From: Verrucomicrobiaceae bacterium
Lineage (GTDB): Bacteria; Verrucomicrobiota; Verrucomicrobiia; Verrucomicrobiales; Verrucomicrobiaceae
Direction of reading: 5' to 3'
Length of the DNA stretch: 64,000 nucleotides
Assembly (NCBI GenBank): GCA_016795365.1
Contig: JAEUHN010000015.1
Coordinates: 33,135-97,134 of the forward strand
How positions within the stretch are numbered: the stretch's first letter is position 1; each line of letters opens with the position of its first letter. Positions 24,595 to 32,930 of this stretch are shown here, piece after piece. Below the pieces are notes generated by a model. The model was not told the DNA's origin. It saw nothing but the letters and a program-made list of their open reading frames with translations, and made no database searches. The position numbers and the translations under genes were made by a program.

Positions 24595-25979
24595 TACATG
24601 ATCTCTTTCAGCAGGCCTCCCATGGGCACTTTCTCTTCTTTGCCCGGCACCACATAGGTCAACGTGCCGAGCGGGTGAGGCAGCTTGGATTCAGCGGGAA
24701 TGCCGAGCTGCTGGTAGATGCTGCCAATGACATCCGCAGGATACACCGGGCGATCTTTGACCTCCTCGGCTGTGGCATTCGAAGAGCCGACGACCTGACC
24801 GCCCTTGAACCCACCACCAGCGAGAAGAGCAGAAAAAACCTTCCCATAGTGATGGCGGCCACCGTTCCAGGGGGACTCGGTCTGCACCTTCGGCGTGCGA
24901 CCAAACTCACCCAAGCACCACACAATGGTGGAGTCCAGCAGGCCGCGCTCCGATAGATCGGAGATCAAAGCGGCGAGACCCTGATCGAGTTCTGGCAGCT
25001 TCCGATTCATCGTCTGGAAGTGCTGTTTGTGCGTGTCCCAGCCCTGGTAGTTGATCGTGACGTAAGGCACACCCTTCTCGGCGAGGCGACGTGCCATGAG
25101 GCAGCTCTGGCCAAAGGTGTTGCGCCCGTAGCGCTCGCGCATCGCATCGGTTTCCAGCGAGAGATCGAAGAGTTTGCCCGCGTCGCCGAGGATCAGCTCG
25201 TAGGCCATCTCTTCGGATTGGAACACGGACTTCAAAGTGGAGTCACCGGGCAAGGCTCCGCCCAGGGTATTGAGCTCTCGCATGAAGGCACGACGCTCCT
25301 TCTGCCGCTGCGCCGAGATGCCGGGAGCGATGACGCCTTCCACCTCAAACACACTTGCTGCCGGATCGCCGCCCGTGGCGAAGGGTTTGTATTTTGGCCC
25401 CAGAAATCCGGCTTCCGAGAACCGGCCCTGTGGCTGCGTGAGCACGATGTAGGGCGGGATCAGTCCCTTGTAGCCCGCATCGTAGCCTTTGAAATAGGAG
25501 GTGACGGCACCCAGGCTGGGAAACACATCGCGCTCTGAGGTGCGGCCCGTCTGCACGAGATACGCGGCGGTTTCATGGCCATTGTTGCCATGCGTCATGC
25601 TGCGAATCAGCGAATACTTGTCCGCCTGCCTCGCCAGCTCAGGCAGGAGCTGACCAATCTGGATGCCATCCACGTTGGTCTTGATCGGCGCATCGAGGGC
25701 TCCTGAGAAGTCGCGACCGGCCTCGGGTTTCGGATCGAAGGTGTCGATGTGCGAAGGGCCGCCCCAGAGCCAGACCTGGATGACGGTCTTCGCCTTGCCC
25801 AAGGGGGCTGCCTCCTGCGCACCAATGCCGAAGGGCTCCATGAGAAGCAGGCCAGCGGAGCCATACACGCAGCGCCGCATGGCCTCGCGGCGTGTGAGCG
25901 GCACGCCACCGAACAAAGAAGTGGTCTCCAAAAGATCGCGACGTTGCGCGCGGTTGAGTGGCAGCAGGGATGCGTTCAT
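24594..25979 (-). CDS. DUF1501 protein (alkaline-phosphatase/sulfatase-fold, exported)
   Basis: 461 aa. An N-terminal Tat-like signal, LTRREAMRRCVYGSAGLLLM (about 28-47), precedes the DUF1501 core: VIQVWLWGGPSHIDTFDPKPEA (around 66-87), SLIRSMTHGNNGHETAAY, MARRLAEKGVPYVTINYQGWDTH, TIVWCLGEFGRTPKVQ, and GGRHHYGKVFSALLAGGG. These match the metal-binding positions of the alkaline phosphatase superfamily (D, H, D/H clusters), suggesting a hydrolase of phospho- or sulfo-esters, but activity is unproven. Stop overlaps the next start by one base; it lies 21 bp after the DUF1553 gene. Confidence 0.88.
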   Translation of the reverse strand: MNASLLPLNRAQRRDLLETTSLFGGVPLTRREAMRRCVYGSAGLLLMEPFGIGAQEAAPLGKAKTVIQVWLWGGPSHIDTFDPKPEAGRDFSGALDAPIKTNVDGIQIGQLLPELARQADKYSLIRSMTHGNNGHETAAYLVQTGRTSERDVFPSLGAVTSYFKGYDAGYKGLIPPYIVLTQPQGRFSEAGFLGPKYKPFATGGDPAASVFEVEGVIAPGISAQRQKERRAFMRELNTLGGALPGDSTLKSVFQSEEMAYELILGDAGKLFDLSLETDAMRERYGRNTFGQSCLMARRLAEKGVPYVTINYQGWDTHKQHFQTMNRKLPELDQGLAALISDLSERGLLDSTIVWCLGEFGRTPKVQTESPWNGGRHHYGKVFSALLAGGGFKGGQVVGSSNATAEEVKDRPVYPADVIGSIYQQLGIPAESKLPHPLGTLTYVVPGKEEKVPMGGLLKEIM

Positions 25980-26000
25980 GGTGGTTCTCAGGTTGGAGTT

Positions 26001-27578
26001 TCAGTGAATGTAAATGAACTCAGGCTGATTCATCAGCGCCCACACCAGATCCTCGGCCAGCTCGCGACTGCTGGTAGAAGTCGAGTCCGCATAGGCTGTG
26101 ATCCTGGTCAGCTCCTTCTCCGTGGGCGGGCGTGACAGCACGGTGATGTAGATGTGCTCCGCGAGGATCGCTGGCGAGGCATTGCCAGCCTCTGTGACCA
26201 GCGGACAGGCCTTCACCTTGCCATGCACATGACTGGAGTTGAGAAGGTGCAAACGTTGGGCTGCGCTGGTGTTGCGATTGCGCTCAGACTCGAAGCCGGT
26301 GTCGCGTGGTGGGCGGCCGTAGAGTTCCAGAAACGAACTCGTGATGCTTCCATCCGCGAGCGCGATCGCGCGCACATCCTCGGGCACAAAAGTGAAGGGC
26401 TCCGGGATCGGGCTGCTGTAGGATTCCTCGGTGCGGGTGAGCTGGTTGAGTGCGTCGATGAGCACCTCGGCTTCCATGCGGCGCAGCGGATAGTGTGCGA
26501 AGTTGGCTATCGCTTCATTCGTCTCCTGCGCGGGGATCGAGGAGAGCTGGAAGGTCTGCGAGTTCAGGATGATGCGGAAGAGGTGCTTCATGTCGCATCG
26601 CGTGGTGACGAACTCACGCTGCAGCAACTCCAGAAGTGCGGGATTGGAGGGCGGGTTGTCAGCGCGCATGTCATCGGGCTCATGCACGATGCCGCGCCCC
26701 ATCAGCCAGGACCATACCCGGTTGGTGATGTTGCGACTGAACCATGGATTCTCGGGGCGCAGCAGCCACTCCGCAAAGACGCCGCGCAAGTCCTCGCCAC
26801 CGCGTGGAATGTGGACTGGCTTGCCATCGGGGAAGATGGCTTGCTTGGAAAGACCTTCCTTGTCCGCATCAGGATCATAATACACGATCTCCTCCTTCCA
26901 CTCGGCAGTGTTCTTGAAGGCGATCTGGGAGAAAAAGCCGGCGAGTGCGTCGAGCTTTTTCTTGGGCCACTTGTCCGCTCGCTCGCCCATGAAGGTGAGC
27001 GCCACCGTTGCGGCCATGCCTCGTGGACTGCGATCCTGCATGGCGCGGTAGAAGTTCACTTCGCCCTCACGGAAGTTGCTGCCATTGGCCACCAGCAGCT
27101 CATGCACGAACTGATGGAAGGGCTTGTTGCCGCGCACGCTCGCATAGATCCAGCGATGGTAGGCCTGTGCGGCATTGGGCCAGAGCTTGATGGGAAACTC
27201 CGCCTTCACGCGCAAGATGTCGCCCCACTTCATGGTCCAGTAGTCGGCGAACTCATCGCGCTGCAGCAACTCATCGATCAGCTTTGCGCGACGATCTGGC
27301 TCCTTGGAGGCGAGGAACTCGCGCACCTCCTCTTCTTCCGGCAGGGTGCCGATGACGCAGAGGTAGGCGCGGCGCAGGAACACGGCATCAGAGCACACGT
27401 TCGCCGGCTTGAGGTTCAGCTCATGCAGGCGCTTTAGGATCAGTTCGTCGATCTTGTCGCTCGCGGTCAGCGTTGCTCCAGTGCGGAGCTGCATGGGGCC
27501 TGATTCGAACACGGGATCAAGGGCGAGAGCGCTGCCTGCGATCAACGATGCGACAAGGATGGGAAGACGAACGGTCAT
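26001..27578 (-). CDS. DUF1549/DUF1553 exported protein
   Basis: 525 aa with signal peptide (LPILVASLIAGSALA). The N-terminal DUF1549 part has IDELILKRL, RRAYLCVIGTLPEEEEVREFL and KLIDELLQRDEFADYWTMKWGDILR; the C-terminal DUF1553 part has LRGVFAEWLLRPENPWFSRNITNRVW, GIVHEPDDMRADNPPSNPALLELL, LFRIILNSQTFQLSS, YPLRRMEAEVLIDAL and a final ALMNQPEFIYIH. This fused family almost always pairs with DUF1501, as here. Its function is unknown; a heme-free periplasmic role in polymer or sulfate-ester use is a common guess. First gene of the DUF1553-DUF1501-PPC-DUF1080 group, 12 bp after the Rid-like gene. Confidence 0.88.
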   Translation of the reverse strand: MTVRLPILVASLIAGSALALDPVFESGPMQLRTGATLTASDKIDELILKRLHELNLKPANVCSDAVFLRRAYLCVIGTLPEEEEVREFLASKEPDRRAKLIDELLQRDEFADYWTMKWGDILRVKAEFPIKLWPNAAQAYHRWIYASVRGNKPFHQFVHELLVANGSNFREGEVNFYRAMQDRSPRGMAATVALTFMGERADKWPKKKLDALAGFFSQIAFKNTAEWKEEIVYYDPDADKEGLSKQAIFPDGKPVHIPRGGEDLRGVFAEWLLRPENPWFSRNITNRVWSWLMGRGIVHEPDDMRADNPPSNPALLELLQREFVTTRCDMKHLFRIILNSQTFQLSSIPAQETNEAIANFAHYPLRRMEAEVLIDALNQLTRTEESYSSPIPEPFTFVPEDVRAIALADGSITSSFLELYGRPPRDTGFESERNRNTSAAQRLHLLNSSHVHGKVKACPLVTEAGNASPAILAEHIYITVLSRPPTEKELTRITAYADSTSTSSRELAEDLVWALMNQPEFIYIH

Positions 27579-27590
27579 AGTCTTGGTTCC

Positions 27591-28916
27591 TCACTGCTTG
27601 AACGGCGAGAATGCGACGCCTTCGATTTCAACGAGAAGGTCGGGCCTGCACACATCAGCCTGGGCAAAGATCATCGGCATGGTCCCAAGGCGGCGCTCGC
27701 ACACGGCACGGCACTTCTCATAGTCCTCGGGGTGCTTCACATACACGCGCACCTTGGCCAGGTCTTCGAGCGTGGCTCCAGCGCCGTTCCAGCCGAGCCT
27801 AGCGAAGTTCTCGGCATCGATCAGACACTCGATGTTCGTCAGCGTCTGTTCGGTCTGCTTTTCAATATCGCCCAGATGAACCGTCTCCGAGTTCACGATG
27901 CTCGCCGTGCCGGAGATCCAGGTAGTCACATGATCGCCGATGCGCAGAGCCATCGCGCGGGAGAATTTCGGTGTCTTGGCCGAGTAGCTCTTCGGGTAGC
28001 TGTAGGCCGAGGTTTGCAACGGATTCTCCAGCGGCAGCATTTGCACATCAGTGCGCTGGGTTTGCAGTGCCAGACAAGTCGTCATCAAGCCGGTGCCTAG
28101 AGTGCCGATACCCGTGCTCGCGGGGTAGATGATGTGTCCGTTCTGCTGGGCCAGCGGACGCACATCGAAGGGATGGCGGTCAAAGAAATCGGTGCGTGCG
28201 CGGTTGAGTTCCCGATATCGCTCGGCGTCTCCTTCCATGCCCGTGATGGTGCCTTGATACAACCAGACCCGAGCTACGTCGCGGAAGGTGGCACCCGCAC
28301 CTGCAAGCACGGAGCGGAGTGATTCAAACGCCTCCGCCGTCTGCTCATAGGCACTGCGACCCGACTGTGCCAGGGCTCCCGCCGAGGCGTAAAACCAGCG
28401 GATGTCATTGTGCGCGACTGTCACCAAGTGCGGGCCGAAGTAACCGATGGTGGCTGATCGAGTGCTGATCGCCCAGGCCTCAATCGCAAGGCCACGACCA
28501 TCGCAGGGCGGCTGCACCACATACAACGTCAGCGGCATCTGCTCGCCGTAGTAGGCCTCGAATAACTTCTGCGCCGCAGGCACGTTGGCTGCATCATTGA
28601 CGAAGACTGTCTGCATCGTCACCGCCATCGGCTCAGGCTGCTGCATCAGAATCGCACGCAAGGTGGACAATGCCTCCCACGCCTGATCGCGAAAGCCGCC
28701 GACTCCCTCAGGCGTGACCATCAAGGCCAGCCGTGTGAGACCGTCGTAGCCTATGACCGTGTGGTGTTGATAGCCGAGGAGATGCGGAGGAAGATCAAGC
28801 GCCCCATAACCTATGCCTCGCGGCGGACTGGTCTGGCTATCGGATCGCCCGTCAAGGAGCCTGCGATCAGGCTGCAGAGTATGGCAGCCAAGAGTGTCTG
28901 ATGCGGTGAGTGACAT
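27591..28916 (-). CDS. Tandem Rid (YjgF)/chorismatase-like protein
   Basis: 441 aa. Two YjgF/RidA-like modules. The C-terminal half has WISGTASIVNSETVHLGDIEKQTEQTLTNIE and LAKVRVYVKHPEDYEKCR ... DVCRPDLLVEIEG, resembling the 'S-G-T-A-S ... H ... D-x-x-x-Q' of FkbO/Hyg5-type chorismatases and other large Rid proteins. The N-terminal half (about 30-220) is a more diverged copy with AYEQTAEAFESLRSVLAGAGATFRD. It could hydrolyse an enol-pyruvyl or imine substrate; I cannot decide between deaminase and chorismatase. The start ATG 28916 follows a 130-bp leader. Twelve bp before the DUF1553 gene, so possibly part of its transcript. Confidence 0.65.
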   Translation of the reverse strand: MSLTASDTLGCHTLQPDRRLLDGRSDSQTSPPRGIGYGALDLPPHLLGYQHHTVIGYDGLTRLALMVTPEGVGGFRDQAWEALSTLRAILMQQPEPMAVTMQTVFVNDAANVPAAQKLFEAYYGEQMPLTLYVVQPPCDGRGLAIEAWAISTRSATIGYFGPHLVTVAHNDIRWFYASAGALAQSGRSAYEQTAEAFESLRSVLAGAGATFRDVARVWLYQGTITGMEGDAERYRELNRARTDFFDRHPFDVRPLAQQNGHIIYPASTGIGTLGTGLMTTCLALQTQRTDVQMLPLENPLQTSAYSYPKSYSAKTPKFSRAMALRIGDHVTTWISGTASIVNSETVHLGDIEKQTEQTLTNIECLIDAENFARLGWNGAGATLEDLAKVRVYVKHPEDYEKCRAVCERRLGTMPMIFAQADVCRPDLLVEIEGVAFSPFKQ

Positions 28917-29048
28917 CGTTTTCGTTATCCTCCAGAGCGCTCAGTAGAGCGGTTGAGTTGGTGTTGCTGCACTAGCTGAAACGATTCAGCGCCCCGCCCC
29001 ATTGAGCGGATGCTACGGGTGACTGGGCGTGAATTGCCCAAAGGTTCT

Positions 29049-29336
29049 TCAGGCCTTGAGGATGGCCTCGAACCCCTTGTCCGTGAACGCCTGCATGGTT
29101 GTCGTGCGCACGTTCCCGCGTGAGGCAAGCTCGGCGAGGAGATGGAGGATCTTGTGCTCGCTGTCAGCGGTCAAAATGAGCACACCATCGTAGCTTCCCA
29201 TGGTCCAGAATTGCCCTTCCACCTGCACGCCAGACTTGGCAGCGATGTCGTCAAAGGCATGAGCGCGGGCGGTGGATTCCTTGATCTGGCTGGAGCCTTT
29301 GTCCGTGAAGTTGATGAGGGTGATGTAGCGGCACAT
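29049..29336 (-). CDS. GYD domain protein
   Basis: 95 aa, full length for the family. Starts YITLINFTDKG and contains FWTMGSYDGVLILTA (the G-x-YDGV motif that names GYD) and a C-terminal RTTTMQAFTDKGFEAIL. Small ferredoxin-like cytosolic protein of unknown function, widespread in soil bacteria and sometimes co-located with respiratory genes. Its upstream region contains TTCATCCATTCA. The nos operon's last gene ends about 200 bp upstream, on the same strand, so co-transcription is possible but not indicated. Confidence 0.88.
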   Translation of the reverse strand: MCRYITLINFTDKGSSQIKESTARAHAFDDIAAKSGVQVEGQFWTMGSYDGVLILTADSEHKILHLLAELASRGNVRTTTMQAFTDKGFEAILKA

Positions 29337-29538
29337 GATGTTAAGGCTTGGATTGGTGGTTGAATGGATGAATAAAATTGATCACTGGCCATGCACCCGT
29401 GGTGTAGGCATTCCCTGCCGCATGAAAGGGTATCGTGAGGAGTCCTGTGATTTCATAGGTGGATCATGCGACAATGGGGTTTCCCTCGCTCCGCCAATGC
29501 TCGCGAGTGCTGTGCTTCGATTGCCTTTGGCTGGTTCA

Positions 29539-30309
29539 TCATAAGTCCTTCCTCCTGAACACCCGTAACGCCAGCAGCAGCGGGGCGATGACCCAGAGCA
29601 TGAGCACACCGAGCGTGTAGCTCACGCCGAGGGCGGTGCCGAGAAACTCTTGCATGACGGCTCCGGTCATGCCCATCAGTGCGGAGACATCCATTTGCAG
29701 AAGCACAAAGGTGCGCGCGAGGTCGATCGGATTCAGGGCAACGAGGGCGATGGTGGCCTTCTCCAGCGGATAGTCTTGGAAGGTGAAGAGGATGAACAAG
29801 ACGATGCCGTCGAAGAGCAGGGCAAAGAAGAACCACAGCAGCAGCGCTACGCCCATGCCTCGGGCTTTGTCGCGTGTGCAGACGGCTCCGAGGAAAGCGA
29901 TAGCGACGAAGACGAAGGTGAGCAGCAGTCCTGCCGCGATGATGCACGCGCCGGTGGTGCTGCGGTCGTAGAGGAGCACGGGAACGCCGATCCCGATGAG
30001 GAAGGCAGCGCTCAATGCGGTGGCGACGCCAAAGTATTCGCCGAGCAGGATCGTGCGTCGTTCGAGTGGCTGCGCGGAGAGCAGCTCGATGAACTCATAC
30101 GAGTTGTAGAAGTGGATGGTGGCGAACACGAGGCTCATCAGCGGCACGATCATGAGCACGACGCTGAGAATGCTGACGAGCCCTTTGCTCACATCGCCAC
30201 CGATGTTGAACAGGCCCATCGCGGCGACGAACAAGAACAGGGTGTAGGCCACCGCGATGCGGCTGCGCAGGATGTCGCGGAGGACGTGTTTGATGATGCG
30301 CGGAGTCAT
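29539..30309 (-). CDS. nosY: ABC transporter permease, NosY-like
   Basis: 256 aa, about six membrane helices (e.g. AVAYTLFLFVAAMGLFN, LVSILSVVLMIVPLMSLVFA, TALSAAFLIGIGVPVLL, LLLTFVFVAIAFLGAV, VALLLWFFFALLFDGIVLFI, YTLGVLMLWVIAPLLLAL), and YNSYEFIELLSAQPLERR before helix 3, typical of NosY and other ABC-2 permeases. With NosF it forms the transporter needed to supply sulfur for the CuZ centre of nitrous oxide reductase together with NosD. Its ATG overlaps the nosF stop by 4 bases (ATGA). Last gene of the nos operon. Confidence 0.88.
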   Translation of the reverse strand: MTPRIIKHVLRDILRSRIAVAYTLFLFVAAMGLFNIGGDVSKGLVSILSVVLMIVPLMSLVFATIHFYNSYEFIELLSAQPLERRTILLGEYFGVATALSAAFLIGIGVPVLLYDRSTTGACIIAAGLLLTFVFVAIAFLGAVCTRDKARGMGVALLLWFFFALLFDGIVLFILFTFQDYPLEKATIALVALNPIDLARTFVLLQMDVSALMGMTGAVMQEFLGTALGVSYTLGVLMLWVIAPLLLALRVFRRKDL

Positions 30310-31037
30310 GGTGCCTTCGCTCCTCTTTGATCGGTGCCCTTCATCAATCCCGCGATCAGCTTGCCCAGTTTCTCCTCGCCTGTCTCCGCGCGCAGATCGT
30401 CGATGGGCCGCGAGAACCGCAGTCGGCCTTCCATCAGGAACATCACGTCGGTGGTGATCTCGTCGAGATCACTCAGGATGTGCGAGGTGAGGAGCACGAG
30501 CTTGCCTTTCTTCCGCTCGCTGATGACTTTCTCCTTCAACACCTCCACGGAAACAGGATCGAGTCCGGCTGTGGGTTCGTCGAGCACGAGCACGTCAGGA
30601 TTGAAGAGAAAGGCGAGGCAAGCGCTCACGCGTTGACGTGTGCCGCCGGAGAGCGTGCGCATCGGCTTGCTGGCGATTTTGTCGATCTCGAAGGCTTGCA
30701 TCAAGTCCTCGTCGCGACCGCAGTGGCTGCCTTCGCGAATCTCGCCGAGCAAATCGAAGAGCTGCGCGACGCGCATGTTGTCGGGGTAGCGCCCGATCTG
30801 CGGCATGTAGCCGATGCGCGCACGCAGCGCGGGATTGTTGAGCAGGCTCTCGCCGCTGAGCGTCAGCTTGCCGCTGTCCGGGATGACGGTGCCGAGCAGG
30901 CACTTGATGAAGGTCGTCTTGCCCGAGCCGTTCGGTCCGATCAATGAGTAGGCATGACCGGGTTGCAGTGACGCGCTGAACTCATCGAGTGCCCGCAGGC
31001 GTCCGAAGGTCTTGGTGATGCTGGAGGCTTCGATCAT
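30306..31037 (-). CDS. nosF: ABC transporter ATP-binding protein, NosF-like
   Basis: 243 aa from ATG 31037 (MIEASSITKTFGRLRAL). Walker A GPNGSGKTTFIK, signature LSGGTRQRVS, Walker B DVLVLDEPTAGLDP, and H-loop LTSHIL. A GTG at 31067 overlaps the stop of the fasciclin gene (TAGTG) and could give a 10-residue longer product by coupling; the ATG is preferred because NosF proteins start at this point. Energises the NosDFY complex at the inner membrane. Confidence 0.9.
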   Translation of the reverse strand: MIEASSITKTFGRLRALDEFSASLQPGHAYSLIGPNGSGKTTFIKCLLGTVIPDSGKLTLSGESLLNNPALRARIGYMPQIGRYPDNMRVAQLFDLLGEIREGSHCGRDEDLMQAFEIDKIASKPMRTLSGGTRQRVSACLAFLFNPDVLVLDEPTAGLDPVSVEVLKEKVISERKKGKLVLLTSHILSDLDEITTDVMFLMEGRLRFSRPIDDLRAETGEEKLGKLIAGLMKGTDQRGAKAP

Positions 31038-31066
31038 GTGAGAGACTGATCTTGGGATGCGAGGCA

Positions 31067-31636
31067 CTACTTCGACGGAGGCAAGAGCACGCCATCGACC
31101 ACATGCACGATGCCATTAGAGGCGGGCACGGTGGCGATGATGGTGGCGCTGTCGTTGATCACGATCTTGCCGTCCTTGTTGCTGACCTTGATGTTGTCGC
31201 CATTGGCCATGCCGAGCGACATGCCATCGCGCAGCATCTCGGGTTTGAATGTGCTGACTGCGACATGGTATTCGAGGATGTTGCGCAGCTTGTCCTTGTT
31301 CTCCGGCTTCACTAGCGTTTCGACGGTGCCCTTCGGCAGCTTGTCAAAGGCGGCGTTGGTCGGCGCGAAGACGGTGAACGGCCCAGCGTTCGACACCACA
31401 TCAAGATACTCGGCTGCTTTGAGCGCGGCGACAAGTGTGGTGTGGTCCTTGCTGCCGACCGCGATCTTTGGGATGTCAGGCTTCGAGTCCTTGTCTTGGA
31501 CGGCGGATTGACCAGCAACGGGCGCGGCAGCATCGGCAGGCGCAGCGGCTTGCGGTTTCGAGGAATCGCCGCACTGCGTGAGCGCTAGACTAAGCGCGAC
31601 GGCGGCGAACAGAGGAGTCAGTTGGGTTGTGTTCAT
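31067..31636 (-). CDS. Fasciclin-domain lipoprotein in the nos operon
   Basis: 189 aa. Lipoprotein signal with LALTQC, then a low-complexity Ala/Pro linker and one fasciclin (FAS1) domain: TLVAALKAAEYLDVVSNAGPFTVFAPTNAAFDKLP, then LRNILEYHVAVS and NGIVHVVDGVLLPPS. FAS1 domains mediate adhesion or act as periplasmic scaffolds. It lies between nosD (26 bp) and nosF (1-bp overlap with the GTG alternative), which places it inside the nos transcript. A role in copper handling or in anchoring NosZ partners is only inferred. Confidence 0.9.
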   Translation of the reverse strand: MNTTQLTPLFAAVALSLALTQCGDSSKPQAAAPADAAAPVAGQSAVQDKDSKPDIPKIAVGSKDHTTLVAALKAAEYLDVVSNAGPFTVFAPTNAAFDKLPKGTVETLVKPENKDKLRNILEYHVAVSTFKPEMLRDGMSLGMANGDNIKVSNKDGKIVINDSATIIATVPASNGIVHVVDGVLLPPSK

Positions 31637-31661
31637 AGTGTGTGCTGTGCGGGTTGGGGAA

Positions 31662-32915
31662 TCAGAGCGCGATCGGCTTCATCGCGGGCGATGGATCGAT
31701 GACGCTGTCGGGGGTGATGCTCGGGAAGGCTTTCTCAGCGCGGTCGAGGAGCTGCACCATGAAGCTGTGCATGAGGAAGAGCGACGCAGGCACGCGCTCG
31801 GTGACCATCGAATACACGCCCACGGGGCGGAAGGGCACGTCGCCAGTGCCGTCGTGCTTGAGATCGTAGCCTTCGTAGCGATCCCAGTAGTTGTCGGCGA
31901 AGGTGTGGTCCTTCAGGTCGCCATTGGTGCCGACATCGAACGAGTTGCCCACGAAGTTGTTATTTCGGAACACATTCTCCATGCCGTTCGACAGCACGCG
32001 CAGCGCCCAGCCATTGGCTTTGAATTCATTGCGCTCAAACAGAGTGCGCGTCGCGCCTTGCGAGTAGATGGCGGTGGAGTTGTGATGAAAGCGATTGCCC
32101 GTGATGTGGCTGTCCACGAGGTCCTTGATCAGCAAACCGTAGGCAGAACTGCCCCAACTGTAATCGAAGACATTGTCCGTCATCTCGACGTGATGCGAGA
32201 ACATCACGGCCACGCCCGCGCCGTTCCTGGAAAAGCGATTCTTCCGGTAGTGGCTGTTGTTGGAACTCATGAAGTGCATGCCGTAGCGCATGTTCTTCTC
32301 CACTTGATTCTCTTCCACGTTCGTCTCGGAGGAGAACTCCAGGTAAATGCCATCGCGATGGCCGGAGACCTTGTTGTCTGTGATGCGCACGGCGTTGCTG
32401 CTCCACAGGTGAATGCCGTTGCCGCTATTTTGCTCTTGATCCGTGAGGCCCTGGATGACATTGCGCGTGACATCGCCTTTGGATGCCTTCGCGAGATAGA
32501 TTGCGTAATCGCAGTTGATAAGCTGGTTGTCGGTCAACGAAAAGCCCGTGGTGCTATCGACTCGGATGCCCGCGAGTTCCTTGGTGCTGGAGCGTCCACC
32601 GTTCTCGATGCGGAAGCCGCGCACGCTCACGTTCGGCGCGATGATGGTGAGGACCTCGTCCTTGGACTTGCCATCGAGAACCGGCGAGTCGTTGCCGATG
32701 AGGGAGAGTGTTTTGTTGATGACTAGTGTGCCTTCAGCGTAGCGACCTGCGTGAACGACGATGGTGTCGTTGGTCGATGCCGCAGCGAGTGCGGAGGAGA
32801 TGGTCTTGTGCGTTCGATCGGAGCCGACGTGGAGTTCGTTCGCCATCAAGGGTGCCGCCAGCAGCGCAAACGCTGCGAGCGAGCCAACACCTTGATTGAT
32901 GAAGAACAGATTCAT
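31662..32915 (-). CDS. nosD: Nitrous oxide reductase maturation protein NosD
   Basis: 417 aa with a signal peptide (VGSLAAFALLAAPLMANE). A right-handed parallel beta-helix built of repeated N/D-rich turns such as VRGFRIEN, FSLTDNQLINCDYAIYLAK, VRITDNKVSGHRDGIYLEFS and MRYGMHFMSSNNSHYRKNRF; the CASH/NosD pattern. Periplasmic partner of NosFY in assembling the tetranuclear CuZ cluster of NosZ. Lies 15 bp after the NosL-fusion gene. Confidence 0.93.
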   Translation of the reverse strand: MNLFFINQGVGSLAAFALLAAPLMANELHVGSDRTHKTISSALAAASTNDTIVVHAGRYAEGTLVINKTLSLIGNDSPVLDGKSKDEVLTIIAPNVSVRGFRIENGGRSSTKELAGIRVDSTTGFSLTDNQLINCDYAIYLAKASKGDVTRNVIQGLTDQEQNSGNGIHLWSSNAVRITDNKVSGHRDGIYLEFSSETNVEENQVEKNMRYGMHFMSSNNSHYRKNRFSRNGAGVAVMFSHHVEMTDNVFDYSWGSSAYGLLIKDLVDSHITGNRFHHNSTAIYSQGATRTLFERNEFKANGWALRVLSNGMENVFRNNNFVGNSFDVGTNGDLKDHTFADNYWDRYEGYDLKHDGTGDVPFRPVGVYSMVTERVPASLFLMHSFMVQLLDRAEKAFPSITPDSVIDPSPAMKPIAL

Positions 32916-32930
32916 GACGTTACGAACGAT

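Noticed and set aside
29337..29538. 28-codon frame overlapping the nosY stop (TGATG)
   Set aside because: Very short, polar and without a family match; could be translated but cannot be supported.
31037..31067. Longer NosF from a GTG overlapping the fasciclin stop
   Set aside because: The extra ten residues are unlike NosF N-termini; kept only as an alternative start.
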